A model generated the notes under the pieces. The model saw only the letters and a program-made list of their open reading frames with translations, was not told the DNA's origin and did no database searches. Below are positions 26,352-37,393 of a stretch of 64,000 nt of DNA, one piece after another. Position numbers and translations under genes: made by a program. The first letter of the stretch is position 1. Each line of letters begins with the position of its first letter. The DNA comes from Pyricularia pennisetigena (lineage: Eukaryota; Ascomycota; Sordariomycetes; Magnaporthales; Pyriculariaceae), in NCBI RefSeq assembly GCF_004337985.1, contig NW_021940918.1, positions 2,770,169-2,834,168 of the forward strand. Direction: 5' to 3'.

Positions 26352-28360
26352 TCATGTGCCTTGCAGTTCGGCTGGAACGCTGCGTTCGCTCTCCCACAAG
26401 AATGGATCGACGCCTGTTGTCGGTGCAGTCACAGCAACGTCTACCATAGGGTTGGATGCCGCCAAGCCCGATCCTGGGAATAAAATGTCGTAAATCTTGA
26501 GCCATGCGTGGGTCTGGCCTTGTCGGGGTATCGCTTGTTGCCTGCGAACTTTTTCTTCCTGTTCCCAACTCATGCCAACGCGGTACTGTCTTTCCCGTAG
26601 CGGGCAGGCTGTTTCCTGTCTTTGGTGCTGCTCAAGACTTGGACTGTCGATGAAGATTTCGTTACAGCGAAAACAGATATACCTCGGATTGGTATGATAC
26701 TGGCTTAGGTGGAGCCTGGAATCGTTAGCTTCTCACACATGTTCAATTCGGTCTTTATGGCTTACTTCAAATCATGGATCCTTGGGAAACCCAATCGACA
26801 GGCGGTGCTGTTGATAAATCTCCACTGATCATTTCTGTAATACGGGCACGAGAACAATGGCTGACCATTCATCTCGGCGTGTCGATCTATACCCATCGGC
26901 AGCATTTTAGACTCAAGCTCTCCGCTTGCATCATCCTGCTTCTCCTCTGGCGCGGGCTCAACAATCGGTTCAAGCTGTAGTTCTGTCCCAACCTCTCCCT
27001 GATCTGGTATGGGGTCTGCATTAGCGTCGGCTTCGATTTGAACCTCGTCGGATTCAGCAGGTGGTTCGATCGGCGGCTGGGTTTGTTTGAACCTGCGCGC
27101 TCGATTTGCTCGCGTGAGCTTTGTGCTGATCCAGGCCCTGCTGACTTTGACATTGTAGTTATCGTCCAAAAACTTTTGGAGATCACTTAGCCCCAGGCTG
27201 TCGTCCTTGTCGAGCAGTTCGAGAAGCTTCTACGGAACAGTCAGCATTGAATTGCGCTACTGGGCCTTTCAAAAGTCCTCTTTGAACCAATTCAGGTGTA
27301 TTTTTTTTGGCCAGATAACAGTCAAATTTAGCAAGTGCTCATACGTACTTCCAGATGGAACTGCTTGAATTTGGGTTCTGGTGTTTTCCGGGTAACCTTT
27401 CCAACGCTCTCGAATCGTTTTTTGTGTTTCATCACCGTCTTTGAGCCGATCTTGAAAGCCTTGGCAATATCGATAACACTGATATGTGGTGACAAAAACA
27501 TGCGTTCCATGGCTTGGAGCTCGGGAGTTGTGAGTTTGCGCTCTGCCGGAGACTTGCGCTTGGGTTTCGTGACGGAGCCGGAACTGGTGGTTTTGGTATC
27601 GGCGGCGGTAGCAGGCTGTGCTGGGTCCGGATCAGGAAGCGAGCCCGACTCAGCGGTGCGGAAGGTGGCCTCGGCTGTAGGATCACCATGCCGGCGGGCC
27701 CGGCGAAGATCGGCCCTGTATCTGTAAACATCGGCGATTTCGAAGCCAGCGTCTGGGAACTTGTTGTTCATGTGGTCGAAGATGGTTTTGGAGGGCACGG
27801 TGGGATTGACAGCAAGGCGGGTAAACTCGGCAGCATGTTCTTTGGTAGTGAACAAGTCCCTGGACCGGGTGGCTCGCCTCCGGACTTTGAACTGCTGGTA
27901 CGGAGCGTGTCCAGTGTGTAAGTTGTTGTACATGCGGATGCTCCAGAGCCCTTTGGCCGACTTTTTGGTCTGCAACACGACCTGCCAAGTGCAAAGCGCT
28001 GTCCTGGCGGTGGTTGTATGACGATGACCTGTCTCTGGGACATCGCGGCGCTGCAGACGGTGGCGGCAGCCAAGGACCTCCTTGAAGAGCTCCCCTTTTT
28101 CGCGACGTCCTAACCGATGTGAGATCGATATGTTGTTCGGCTGCCCAGGCGTCAATGCCCTCACGCACAGCTTGATGTGACGAGTAGATGGTGGTTGTGA
28201 GCTCGGCCGGCAGATCGCATTGCCAGGGCTGGCCGTTCCATTCATCGTCGGATGGGGACTGGTCTTCGTCAGGCTCGGCCTGGGTGGGGACTGCTTCGAC
28301 AGGCTCCCCGTTGACAGCTGCGAAAGCTTCTTTCGCCCACGTCGAGACGGGCGCCATCAT
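26352..28360 (-). CDS. Mosaic DNA-binding protein: MULE/FAR1-type zinc region + paired-like HTH + fungal zinc-finger module; one frameshift
   Basis: Not a described protein that I recognise; probably nuclear and DNA binding. Exons 27349-28360, 26766-27229 and 26352-26715 join through clean GT-AG introns. From the ATG at 28360, a helix (REGIDAWAAEQHIDL) leads into a C-C-H-H pattern (GCRHR, ALCTW, NNLHTGH), as in FAR1/WRKY-GCM1 domains of Mutator-like transposases. A segment ending DVYRYRADLRRAR follows, resembling the linker before the MULE transposase core, but no DDE core exists. Next come two helix-turn-helix units: SVIDIAKAFKIGSKTVMKH, and after the intron SDLQKFLDDNYNVKVSRAW, arranged as in Tc1/mariner transposases. 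The last part is the fungal module FSCPYYRND...HDLKLHLSQYH and CFRCNEIF. Summed exon length is 3n+1: an extra base in A5 (28096-28100) breaks the frame near residue 87. It could be a pseudogene, or intact with a sequencing error. Confidence 0.6.
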
Positions 28361-29234
28361 GCATGAGACTGAGAATCAGTCGCCCCCTGCAGACGTCATT
28401 CGAGGTCTGAAGCCTCTTACAAGGTATGGTGTTTTGGGAGCGGGGGATAGGTATTAAAGATGGCAGCACGTACCTTGCTTGTCTGGAGGCACGTTGAGTG
28501 GAGAAGCGTGGGAATGCCAAGGACGAACAAGGTTCGGAGATTTATTAGTCAGCATACTGGTACCACATGGCCACCAATTCCCCAATTCCTTGGCTCCTTC
28601 TTCTCGTTCAGTAATAGAGCTGCTGGGAGACTTCGGCAAACCATGACCTCTATGGCGGGCGCATCTTTCAAAAATTACAGTATTATCACTGCCAAAGGCG
28701 TCCAGCCAACTCGCCCTCATCTTTGGGCACAAACGAGCAAACTACATTGTTCATCCAGCGGGGCATTCTATGCATGTAGAATCATGTCTCTTTGTTATTA
28801 TCTTCTCTGTGTTTCTTCCTTCTTCCGTAACTCCGGAGGTAATAGTCCGAACAAGGGATGAAATAACAGGACGAGATCCCGGGGCCAACGGCCGCGCAGA
28901 TTCTGCGCCGGTTTTCTTTGTTATAAAATTAGTTTAATTTGACGACAAGCTTTATATATATTAGCCAAGTTCATTTTTCTGTTTGTCGCCCAATATCCAC
29001 GGGTCAAAATCAATTGTCATACTCAATTTGGGATTCGCGATCAATCACAAGACAGAGCCATAGAAACTGGCACGCGATTCACATTTCAAGAAAAAAAAAT
29101 AGTGATTTGAGACATGCTATATATCCCGAATATTTATACTGTGGAAAGGTTACATAAGGAAAACTGATTCTCATAAAAGACAACAACAAACGGACAGTAT
29201 GCCACTGCGATCAAGTCAGTCTAACTCGTCTCTG
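28361..29234. other. Spacer upstream of the mosaic gene, partly AT-rich
   Basis: About 0.87 kb. The stretch 28920-29180 is visibly AT-rich compared with its surroundings. No coding unit is recognised. Confidence 0.5.
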
Positions 29235-29756
29235 TTACTCTGCCCAGAACCATCCCTGAACGAGGATCAAGACGGCGCCGGCAAGTTGCTCCAAGAAGAA
29301 CACGTGCTTGTCATGTGCCTCCTTCTGCGTTGCATACTTGTGGCTGGCGTATTCCATGTCCCCGTGGCTGATCCGATTGATCGTCAGCTGGCGGGCGGCA
29401 AAGGCTTGTATCGCCCGATTGAGGACTGTGTGATGGAAGAAGAGGAAGATATCGGGCGGCACACCGACCTGGTTCCACTTACTCCTGATTAGGATGGCCA
29501 GCTTAGCTATGCCGCGCGTGTTTGTGAATCTCCATTCGTTTTCACCTTTGGGTTCAAGATGTCCATGGCCAACTTCTAGCCGGACTCCTTCGCCCGCAAG
29601 CCAGTCGAGGAAGTCTTTGGTGGCCACCTTCTCGGTGGACCTCAGACTTTTGTTTGACAGTCTTGTTAGCTCCAAATTGTGGCACTGTACAGTAGGTCCC
29701 AAGATTTGGTGGTGATAGAACCAGTTCGAGTTGTCAGCGTAAGAGACCATGCTCAT
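29235..29756 (-). CDS. Hypothetical protein, 173 aa, unknown function
   Basis: A single uninterrupted frame with an ATG start (29756) and a TAA/TAG-terminated end, located between the two zinc-finger genes on the same strand. I do not recognise the protein. It is predicted mostly helical, with charged stretches such as KVATKDFLDWLAGEGVRLEV and a more hydrophobic end (FFLEQLAGAVLILVQGWFWA). There is no signal peptide, and the terminal hydrophobic stretch is short for a membrane anchor. Amino-acid composition is protein-like rather than random, which is the main reason to list it. It may have unseen introns or be an orphan gene. Confidence 0.4.
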   Translation of the reverse strand: MSMVSYADNSNWFYHHQILGPTVQCHNLELTRLSNKSLRSTEKVATKDFLDWLAGEGVRLEVGHGHLEPKGENEWRFTNTRGIAKLAILIRSKWNQVGVPPDIFLFFHHTVLNRAIQAFAARQLTINRISHGDMEYASHKYATQKEAHDKHVFFLEQLAGAVLILVQGWFWAE

Positions 29757-30358
29757 GTTTGGCGCGTTCGGTGCTACTCGAGTGTATGTATCTTCAGAGC
29801 GGCTCGCAGAGTTCTTTGTGGGTGTAGTGATTTCTGAGGCCCGTCCATGCTCCTCTCGTGGTTGTCGGTGTATTTATAGTCCTCCTAAGATCCCTGGATA
29901 AATCCATAACGGCTGCAGATGGCTTTGTCTTAATTCAAGTCCTGAAAGATCCGGTGATATAAGACAACTACTCGTATCGTACAACGAATCTTCACAATTG
30001 ACAATGGCACTTGAACCTGGGACAAGGTCGTTGTTCGGCTTATAGAATAAAGGAAGCCGAATATGCATCTTGATTGGCTCAAGTATCATGAGACTTACTT
30101 AGCAAGGATCAGGGGCATCCGGGATTGCTGTTGGCACCCGTAGCTTGTAACGCTAAACGCGCTCTTTGCTCAATCAAAGATCGACCTGAGGTAGTATGCA
30201 GTATCGGAACAAAAAGACCTTTAAGAATTTAAAAATAGCGAGTGACTGTAACATTGCGAATATAGGGGGTAAAGAACCACAAATGACGAACCGATTTCAA
30301 GACTCTGCATACATCTCCCTGCTGAAGACAAGAAACCCTGACAGCCCAAGCGGCGGCG
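29757..30358. other. Spacer between the hypothetical gene and the second zinc-finger gene
   Basis: About 0.6 kb, AT-leaning, without a recognisable gene. Confidence 0.5.
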
Positions 30359-32323
30359 TCAGTAAGCAGCACTCTCACCGTTGCTAGGACCATATGTAGA
30401 GTAGTCCCACCCATTGTTTTCAAACCCTTCACCAATATCATCCATCAAGCTATGAAATCCTTCAAAGAACTGCCCCCCAGAGGCGAAATGCCCAAAATCA
30501 ATGTTCGATAGCTGATTCCCCAGGGGCGGTGCTGCCGCTGAAATGGAATGGGGGGTACGATCCGCGGCCATACCGTAGCTTTCTGCGGTGCTATGGGTGT
30601 TTGTGTTGCTATCACGGCACGCTCTTGGTAATGGGGACTTGCTGTCCCCGTCTCGATGATGCTGATTGTTGAGGGAATTCTGATGACAATACTCTTCCAG
30701 GAGTTTTCTAAAGAGCGATGGTACCTTGTTGACAAGCCTGTCTTTTAGTTCAGCTTCCAAGCCTCCCATCATTAGGTCAACCTCATTCTCTAGAACCTCG
30801 CGGTAAAGAGGGGGGAATTCCTTGTCCAGAAATTCCCCTAGGTTTTCGAGCTCGGTAAGTTCACCGTCGCAGTCTATATCAATAAATTGCGTGTGTTAAA
30901 GATATCCAGGACTTTGGGAAAGTCAAGAAAGGCACTTGAAGGAATAGGGTGGGAAAATCAGATTTCTGATCGTAACTGATTTCTGGCTTACAAGGGCTTT
31001 TAGGCAAAGGCTCTCCAGGAAAGATCTTGCCATATATGTCCTCCCATCTTTGGTGCTCTGATAAAGATGGTTTCTTGGCTTTAAGATCTTGAACTTGTGC
31101 CCTTGATAGACGGGTGTCCTTCTTTGAAGTTTTCTTCACACATGCGTTGTCCAATCTTTGATGGTTCTCGAGCTCTTGATCTGAGCCCAAGTCTTCGAGG
31201 CATCTGTTGCACTGATACTCCGGCTTTGTATGATTCCTGTAGAGATGCTCCCTAGATCATGACAGTCAGCAGATATATTTATAGACTCTTGGACTCTCTG
31301 GTTTCTCTCCATTTTCCAATCTGGGATGACTTACTTGAGTCTGGCCGTAGTGGCGAAGCCACCCATCCGACACGTCCTGTAATTCTTAAAGGCTTGTGGA
31401 CTGTTCTTGTAGTAGGGACATGCGAACCTTCGCTGTTGGGCATCTTCCTTGTCTTGTCTGGCCCTTTTGTTGTTGCGTCTTCCGCCGTTCCCTTTGTTGT
31501 CCTCATCATCGGTTGGATTCATCTCACCACCTTCACCGCTGGAATGTCTCTGCTGTCTCTTGCGGCTGGCTGTTGACTTATTGTTACTGTTTGTTCCACC
31601 CTGTCCAGCCGATTGCGAATTTTCCGAACAACTTCCACCTTGATGCTCGCCATCGCTACAGGATTCGATACCAAAATTTGTCTCGATCCAAGGTCTGAAG
31701 TAAGCGAAAAAATGTATCATCAGCTTGTCGACAAGCTCCTTCTTCTTCTGCTTCCAAACCCTTTCAGGATAAGTGGAGGCTACAGAGGTGACGGAGCTTG
31801 CGATAGAAATACGCGTGGATCGACTGCTGGTCGAGCAGTCAGACCCATGATCGCTGATGTTATCAAGCTCCCCATGCTGACCCTTTGATTCTGATGCTGC
31901 CTTTGCAAGAGTTTGAAATGCGCCGCGCGATTCGCGTGAGTTTGTTATGCTCCTTTCAAAGTGTCAGTGCTTACTGTAACTTGATCAAGGACGTTGTGTC
32001 GTCGGCACACATGCTCGACACATCTTCCGATGTGAATCAGCCCGAAAAGCCAATCGACTTACCGTTGGGATGGAGAGCTAATTATTTTGCTGGAGTCCAC
32101 ATTCGGACCGCCTCTGTCTGAGCTGAGAGACGTAAGGGGTGAGTTCTGAGTCTTTGAGTCTGTTAACCTCTGATCGGTATATTCTTTGCCAAAATAACGG
32201 CCTTCTCACATTGACAGTGGACCTGGCCTGCGACTCCGACGGCGATGAACCGTCTCGTCGGCGCTGCCGGCCAGTTGATTGCGCGAAGTATGATTTTAGC
32301 TTGTCCTCGGAGCCCTTGACCAT
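30359..32323 (-). CDS. Fungal C2H2-like zinc-finger protein, paralogue of the module in the mosaic gene
   Basis: Putative nuclear DNA-binding protein. The tentative model is 32210-32323, 32063-32169, 31335-31952, 30992-31251 and 30359-30873, which sums to 538 codons. The three downstream exons are well supported; the two upstream ones depend on a very short 40-nt intron (32170-32209). The N-terminal part is Ser-rich (RSTRISIASSVTSVAST). KKKELVDKLMIHFFAYFRPW is a conserved-looking helical block, followed by an Asn/Gln/Lys-rich low-complexity stretch. The zinc module starts RFACPYYKNSPQAF, continues CRMGGFATTARLKEHLYRNH across an intron and ends CNRCLEDLGSDQELENHQ. It is followed by RWEDIYGKIFPGE, a block shared with the mosaic gene (KIYDILFPGS). 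The C-terminal 170 residues are low complexity. Conserved module in Pezizomycotina; target and process unknown. Confidence 0.65.
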
Positions 32324-34100
32324 GCTTTGGTCGTCACCACCAAGCTGGCGGGAACAGGCGGAGGAGAAGTAAAATGTCGGGGTTATTCGAGAGGCTGTGC
32401 AGATGGCAGAGCCTGAGCCACCAAAGATATCGAGAGAAGAAATGTGGGAAGTAGCTCGATAATAAGAGTTTTTTGGACCCCTCAAGTCTAATGGTTTAAC
32501 AACGAGGAGAGGTGAAGTTCTCATCGCTTTTGAGCTTGAAGCGTCTAGCCGCAAGTCCGTGTTGTAGAATTGAATGTCATCATGCGGCTGGCGGGAAGAA
32601 TGATAGTTTCTCTGATTTTCGAGGGTCTTTTAGAGAAGTGACATGAGTGTGATGAGCTAAGGGGGAGACCCGAACAAAAGACCGCTTGGCAGTGAGAAGC
32701 ACTAGATTGTATCTTCAAACCGACGTGATGTTTGCGAGTGGGCTTCGTTGACACTGTGACCAGAGCTTGAGAGAGCAGAGGGATATCGAGGCTATGAAAA
32801 GTAGGAAGTAGTCGCTTAAATAGAGACGCATGCTCATTAGTTGACAGCCTGACTTGCTCAGAGTCACGTATCTGGTCTCAAGCGGAGTAGCCAGCAAGCC
32901 AGCTAGCCGCGCTTCAACGCCTGCAGAGCCGCAATGGATGGGAATCCAATCCTTTGCGCATTTGCGCAATCCAGGTTATGCTGGATCTCGACAGCAACTG
33001 CAGATATTAGCAGGCAATACAACGTGCAGATTACCCAATGGGAGATGCAGAGACACAGGTTGCCTTTTCGCAGTTGAGCAATGGAAACCAACATCATCTG
33101 CTAGCTTCATGCCATCTGCAGGATATGGCTTGCATCAGCCCCACGTTCTTGATGCACGACGAGACAACCTGCACGTCACCAATTCCTGCGCGATATTCAA
33201 GCATCCAATAGGAACAGTAAAGGCTCTGCAAGGATGCGGGCAAGCCGGTCACTGGATAAAAGGGCGGAAGAGTAGAGACGCTGGTCCGTTGTCTGTGTTT
33301 AGACGATGTCCTCTTTGCAAGGATGACCTGGAAGATCCTGTTAGTCATGAGCTTGAATATTTTGAGGCAAGTTGGAGTAGAGTCTTTGAACATTACCAAG
33401 ATGATTGAGACCTTTGATATATGACAGAATATCATACAAGAAAGGCATCGACTAGCCGTCGAAATCGAGTTTCTGGAACTTCCTGGGCCTCGGAGAAAAC
33501 GCGTCGGTATTGTCAAGCAGTGTGAGTGTCCCCGCAACAGTTGTGACCTCGGTCAGCACCCTTAGTGACCTTGGCGACCAAAGAGAGCTGCGGCTGAACG
33601 TCCGCGTGGCAAGCTATGAGTGGAAGAAGATGTAAGCTGTCCGGTACTTGGTTGTTAGGATGGATGATAGAGGTTTGCTTTTCTTATCCAAAGCATCTTT
33701 TTTTTGGGCTTATTCCGAAGAACCAATTTCGTATTTTGATCAAAACCGGGAAACCCCTTCCCCATCAACCACCTGCCTTCCTGTTTGGTCTGCCACCGCC
33801 CACGGTACGCACCGGTACTCGTCCTGGAGACTGTGTCTGGAAGCTCACTTGAATTCCCCGGACAATTTCATGAACCCCCATCCATCATTGGGCACATGGA
33901 GCTTCCTGGGGAGATGACAAATATTATTTGGTATCCGTGATCCTTGATTTTCTCACTCATGTGGAAATTCTATACCAAAATGTCAAGTTTTCATCCCTAC
34001 ACCCTCGCTCCTTTGATATGTGATCATAGATATTTTGCTCAACAAACTACTCTATGATCTCGCTCGTTGCCGTATGCCTGTGCTTATTATACTCATCAAT
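32324..34100. other. Gene-poor 1.8 kb region
   Basis: Contains one plus-strand frame ending at 33408 whose last part has a CPLC...-type Cys pair, but it has no convincing start or splice structure. Nothing firm can be annotated. Confidence 0.5.
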
Positions 34101-35219
34101 TCAATAAGGCAACGGGCTCATGTCCAGCCCCTCGACAAAAAACTTGAACGAGTCGTTTCTCGAGTAGCTTCCTGCAGCATCCAGGTCCAGCCTCCCTCTG
34201 ATACAGTCCTCAAAGTCGACATCAGCGTAGATAATGTCCTGGTGGTTCTCCCACTGAGGCCCGGCGAGGACAGCGCCCATGGGTCCCGTGATGCACGACC
34301 CGCCGCGCGAGACGAACGGCTGCTCCGCGGTCGAGGCTTCACCCTCGCTCACATCGCTACCCTTGGATGGTACACACATGTTGGAGCTCACGACGTAGCA
34401 CCGCCCCTCGCACCCGATCGTGCGCATCAGGGACAGCCACGTGTCGCGGCCGTCGGCCGTCGGGGCGAGGTAGAGATTGATGTTTTGCTGGTAGAGCGCC
34501 TGCCTGAGCATGGGCATGTAACTCTCCCAGCAGATAGCGGCTGCCAGGTTGAGGCGGACGCCGCGAATTGTCGTTGTGACTGCTCGGAGTGTGGCCGGAG
34601 ACCCCTGGGCCCATACAAGGCGTTCGCTGCCGGTCTGTTTAATCTCAGTCTTCGCGTGCCTGAGAAAAAAAAAGAGACAAGGCCATAACTTGAAATGAAA
34701 TGGAATATAACTCACGGGCATGACCTTTCTTCGTTTTCCAATAATACCCAAGCCGGGGCAAACGTAGACAACGGCGCAGTAGAGACTGCCTCCGGCCCTC
34801 TCAATCAGCCCGACAACAACAAAGACGCCGGTCCTCCGAGCGATGTCTTCGAGCTTCTCCCTCGTGCCGTCGCCACGGGTCCTGGCCTCGCCCTCCCCGT
34901 CGAGTTCTCGCCTCACCCACTTGCCTCCGGCACCGGCACCGCCCTCGCCGATGACGTCGCCGAGATCGACAGCACCGCGAAAGTACTGGCGGAATTCCTC
35001 ACGGCCCTCATCCGAGCGGCTTCCAATAACACTTCCGAACGATGTGCCACGTGGGTAGCCGCCGAGGAATGCCTCTGGGAGGAGCAGGAGATCAACGTTT
35101 TGGTCAGCGGCAAGGGTCGCCAGTCGGTCAACCACCAGGAGCGTCTCGGCTGTTGTGGCCGCCGGCGAGGGCGACGCAGTGCCGAGGCGCAGGGTCTTTG
35201 TCTCTGATTTGGTTGACAT
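34101..35219 (-). CDS. Nitrilase (carbon-nitrogen hydrolase family)
   Basis: Hydrolyses nitriles to carboxylic acid and ammonia in the cytosol; the exact substrate is unknown. Exons 34716-35219 and 34101-34634 give 345 residues, typical for fungal nitrilases. The catalytic triad is complete: Glu in LLLLPEAFLGGYPRG, Lys in GKRRKVMPTGSERLVW (formed across the splice) and Cys in AAAICWESYMPMLR. The pattern is nitrilase-branch rather than amidase. The start MSTKSETKTLRLG at 35219 fits the family; an upstream in-frame codon is TTG, not ATG. The intron 34635-34715 is 81 nt with no stop in frame, so retention would insert 27 residues next to the catalytic Lys. No biosynthetic cluster is seen around it. 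Confidence 0.9.
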   Translation of the reverse strand: MSTKSETKTLRLGTASPSPAATTAETLLVVDRLATLAADQNVDLLLLPEAFLGGYPRGTSFGSVIGSRSDEGREEFRQYFRGAVDLGDVIGEGGAGAGGKWVRRELDGEGEARTRGDGTREKLEDIARRTGVFVVVGLIERAGGSLYCAVVYVCPGLGIIGKRRKVMPVSYIPFHFKLWPCLFFFLRHAKTEIKQTGSERLVWAQGSPATLRAVTTTIRGVRLNLAAAICWESYMPMLRQALYQQNINLYLAPTADGRDTWLSLMRTIGCEGRCYVVSSNMCVPSKGSDVSEGEASTAEQPFVSRGGSCITGPMGAVLAGPQWENHQDIIYADVDFEDCIRGRLDLDAAGSYSRNDSFKFFVEGLDMSPLPY

Positions 35220-36115
35220 GTTTTTGCTGTTGTGTGCTAAGATGAGAACGATTTCGGATGACTGGTACAAGAGAGGAGCATGGGACGAACAGCTGCAGGA
35301 GTAGACGCGGGGATTTTATAGGCTGCCAAGCACCCACATCGTCAAATCCCGAACCGGGCAATTTTCGACAAGTAATATTACCTGCCAAATTTGCGAGTCC
35401 ATAACTGAATTCAGCTGTCTGAGCATCCATTTCATTGACATACTATATATATACATAAAGACATACAGATGCCGATGTCTATCGGTCGGGGTTTGTCGGT
35501 GTTTGTTTGCGGAGCTGGTGCTGTATATTGAAGGGCAACCAGCCAAACGGTCAAGTCTTCTTGTAACGGGAAGGAGTCATAACCACATCGATCAGATCTT
35601 TTGTACCCTCAAATGTCGTTCCACCTCCATTATTGCCGCCATGCTCGATGCCACCGCCAGAGCCGCGACCGGGGCCATAATAACACCATTGTTACCGTTC
35701 CATACGCCCAATGGTGTTGACGATGCGCGCAAGAAATGTGGCTGCTCGGCTGTCCGCGTATACATAGGAACATTGCTTTGTTGATGTCACCCCAAAAACA
35801 CATGTCCAAGAGCGACAGAGAATGGGTCACACTAGGGCGCAAACGTAAGGTAGGTATTTATAGGTATCTCAGCTAAACCTCTTTTTCCTAGGCAAATCGC
35901 CGCACCTTATTTTGTCCTGAACTGGGAATTCTTTTTACAAAACTTGGAAATGAGAAAAGAAGTGTTCACAAACTCCAAGCTAAACTTTTGTTGGACCCCT
36001 TTTTCTTTCTTTCTTTCTTTTTTTTTTTTTTTTTTTAAATTTTCTTTTATCCAGCGCTCAGACGCTAAGATTGATTATATTTGACACTGAACCTGAAAAA
36101 TCAGAAACTTCGATT
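35220..36115. other. Spacer between nitrilase 5' end and chorismate synthase 3' end
   Basis: About 0.9 kb. It holds the nitrilase promoter and a (TTTC)n stretch running into T19 (about 36003-36036) in the 3' flank of the chorismate synthase gene. No gene is seen. Confidence 0.55.
36003..36036. repeat. (TTTC)n microsatellite followed by T19
   Basis: Three to four TTTC/TTCT units running into an uninterrupted T tract, just downstream of the chorismate synthase stop. Confidence 0.8.
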
Positions 36116-37393
36116 TCATTGGTTGCTCGCCACATGTTCTGATACGCCGTTTCCAGACGGCGGCTGCGATGGCAAGGTCTGGCTGAGTGGCGGCAGCAAG
36201 CTCTTTGCAGTATGCCTAGCCTGCTGCGTAAGAACGGCATCCATAAGAACGAGTGCGGCCATGGCCTCGACTATGGGCACAGCACGAGGCACAACGCAGG
36301 GATCATGCCTTCCCTTAGCAGCCAAAATTCCCTCCGAGTCACCATCGTAGGTCGCAGTCTTTTGTTCCTGACCAATTGTTGCCGGAGGCTTGAAGGCCAC
36401 GCTAAAGTAAATGGGTGCGCCGTTGCTGATACCACCCTGGATTCCACCGGAGAAGTTGGTCTTGGTAGTCAGCTTGGGTCGGCTCTGGCCAAAGTGCTGC
36501 GCGCCATTTTGCGCCGAGGGGGTCGCCTCTTCAGCCTTGATGAACGGGTCATTGTGTATTGAGCCTGGGATTTGGCAACCTGCAAAACCAGATCCAATCT
36601 CGAAGCCCTTTGTGGCAGGAATGCTGAGCATAGCATGCGCCAGCTTGGCCTCCAACTTGTCGAAGCAAGGCTCACCCAGGCCGGATGGCGCGTTGCGGAT
36701 GACGCAGTGAACGGTACCACCGATGCTGTCGTTGCGGTCCTTGAAGCCCGCAATGTAATCTCTCATCTTTGCGGATGCTTCCGCATCCGGGCATCGTACG
36801 GGGAGGTGCGAATCCACCTGCTTCCTGTCGATGGTCTGCAGGAGGCTTAGGAAATCGGGGTTCGTGCATGGGGTGGGGTGTTCAACGGATGGCGGGAAGA
36901 GGAACTGGGTGCCAACGGAGCTGACAAAGGCCACAATCTCAACACCATATGCCAGCTTCAGGTACTTCTCAGCAATGGCACCGGCTGCGACTCGGCCAAT
37001 GGTCTCGCGGGCGCTGCTCCTGCCGCCGCCACTGCTCGCCTTGACGCCGTACTTCTCGAGGTATGTCCAATCGGCGTGGCTGGGTCGTGGGAACCTGTCC
37101 ATGGTAGAGTTGCCGTAGTCCTTTGGCCTCTGGTCCTTGTTCATGACGCGCATGCCGATAGGGGTGCCCAAGGTGACGCCGAACTCGGTGCCCGACTGGA
37201 TCTCGACCTTGTCCTCCTCATTGCGGGGTGTCGTGATGTCGGACTGTCCAGGCCGCCTCCTATCCATGTGTGGCTGGATATCAGCCTCGGTCAATTGCAT
37301 GCCTGGCGGGCATCCATCGACAATGCATCCCACAGAACGGCAGTGCGACTCGCCGTAGGTGGTTACGCGGAACGTTGTGCCAAAGGTCGACAT
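36116..37393 (-). CDS. aro2: Chorismate synthase
   Basis: Last step of the shikimate pathway: 5-enolpyruvylshikimate-3-phosphate to chorismate, using reduced FMN. Fungal enzymes are bifunctional and also reduce the flavin with NADPH. A single coding exon of 425 residues matches the family length. Signature blocks: [18 protein letters not shown] near the N-terminus, [19 protein letters not shown], and [18 protein letters not shown]; toward the C-terminus [15 protein letters not shown] and [18 protein letters not shown]. The ATG at 37391-37393 opens directly on the conserved [18 protein letters not shown] splice acceptor just before it (intron 37401-37483, GTGAGT to CAG) indicates an intron in the 5' untranslated leader. 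It is divergent from the lipoate ligase gene. Very secure. Confidence 0.97.
   Translation of the reverse strand: MSTFGTTFRVTTYGESHCRSVGCIVDGCPPGMQLTEADIQPHMDRRRPGQSDITTPRNEEDKVEIQSGTEFGVTLGTPIGMRVMNKDQRPKDYGNSTMDRFPRPSHADWTYLEKYGVKASSGGGRSSARETIGRVAAGAIAEKYLKLAYGVEIVAFVSSVGTQFLFPPSVEHPTPCTNPDFLSLLQTIDRKQVDSHLPVRCPDAEASAKMRDYIAGFKDRNDSIGGTVHCVIRNAPSGLGEPCFDKLEAKLAHAMLSIPATKGFEIGSGFAGCQIPGSIHNDPFIKAEEATPSAQNGAQHFGQSRPKLTTKTNFSGGIQGGISNGAPIYFSVAFKPPATIGQEQKTATYDGDSEGILAAKGRHDPCVVPRAVPIVEAMAALVLMDAVLTQQARHTAKSLLPPLSQTLPSQPPSGNGVSEHVASNQ

Noticed and set aside
32903..33000. Minus-strand peptide RIGFPSIAALQALK resembling the CRLGFPRIHDLK block of the zinc-finger genes
   Set aside because: The flanking Cys and His ligands and the following block are missing; a third degraded copy is possible but not supported.
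32854..33408. Plus-strand frame ending with a CPLC-type Cys pair and an acidic tail, possibly RING-like
   Set aside because: It opens on TTG, not ATG, and the Cys/His spacing does not complete a RING. It could be a remnant, but evidence is too thin to annotate.
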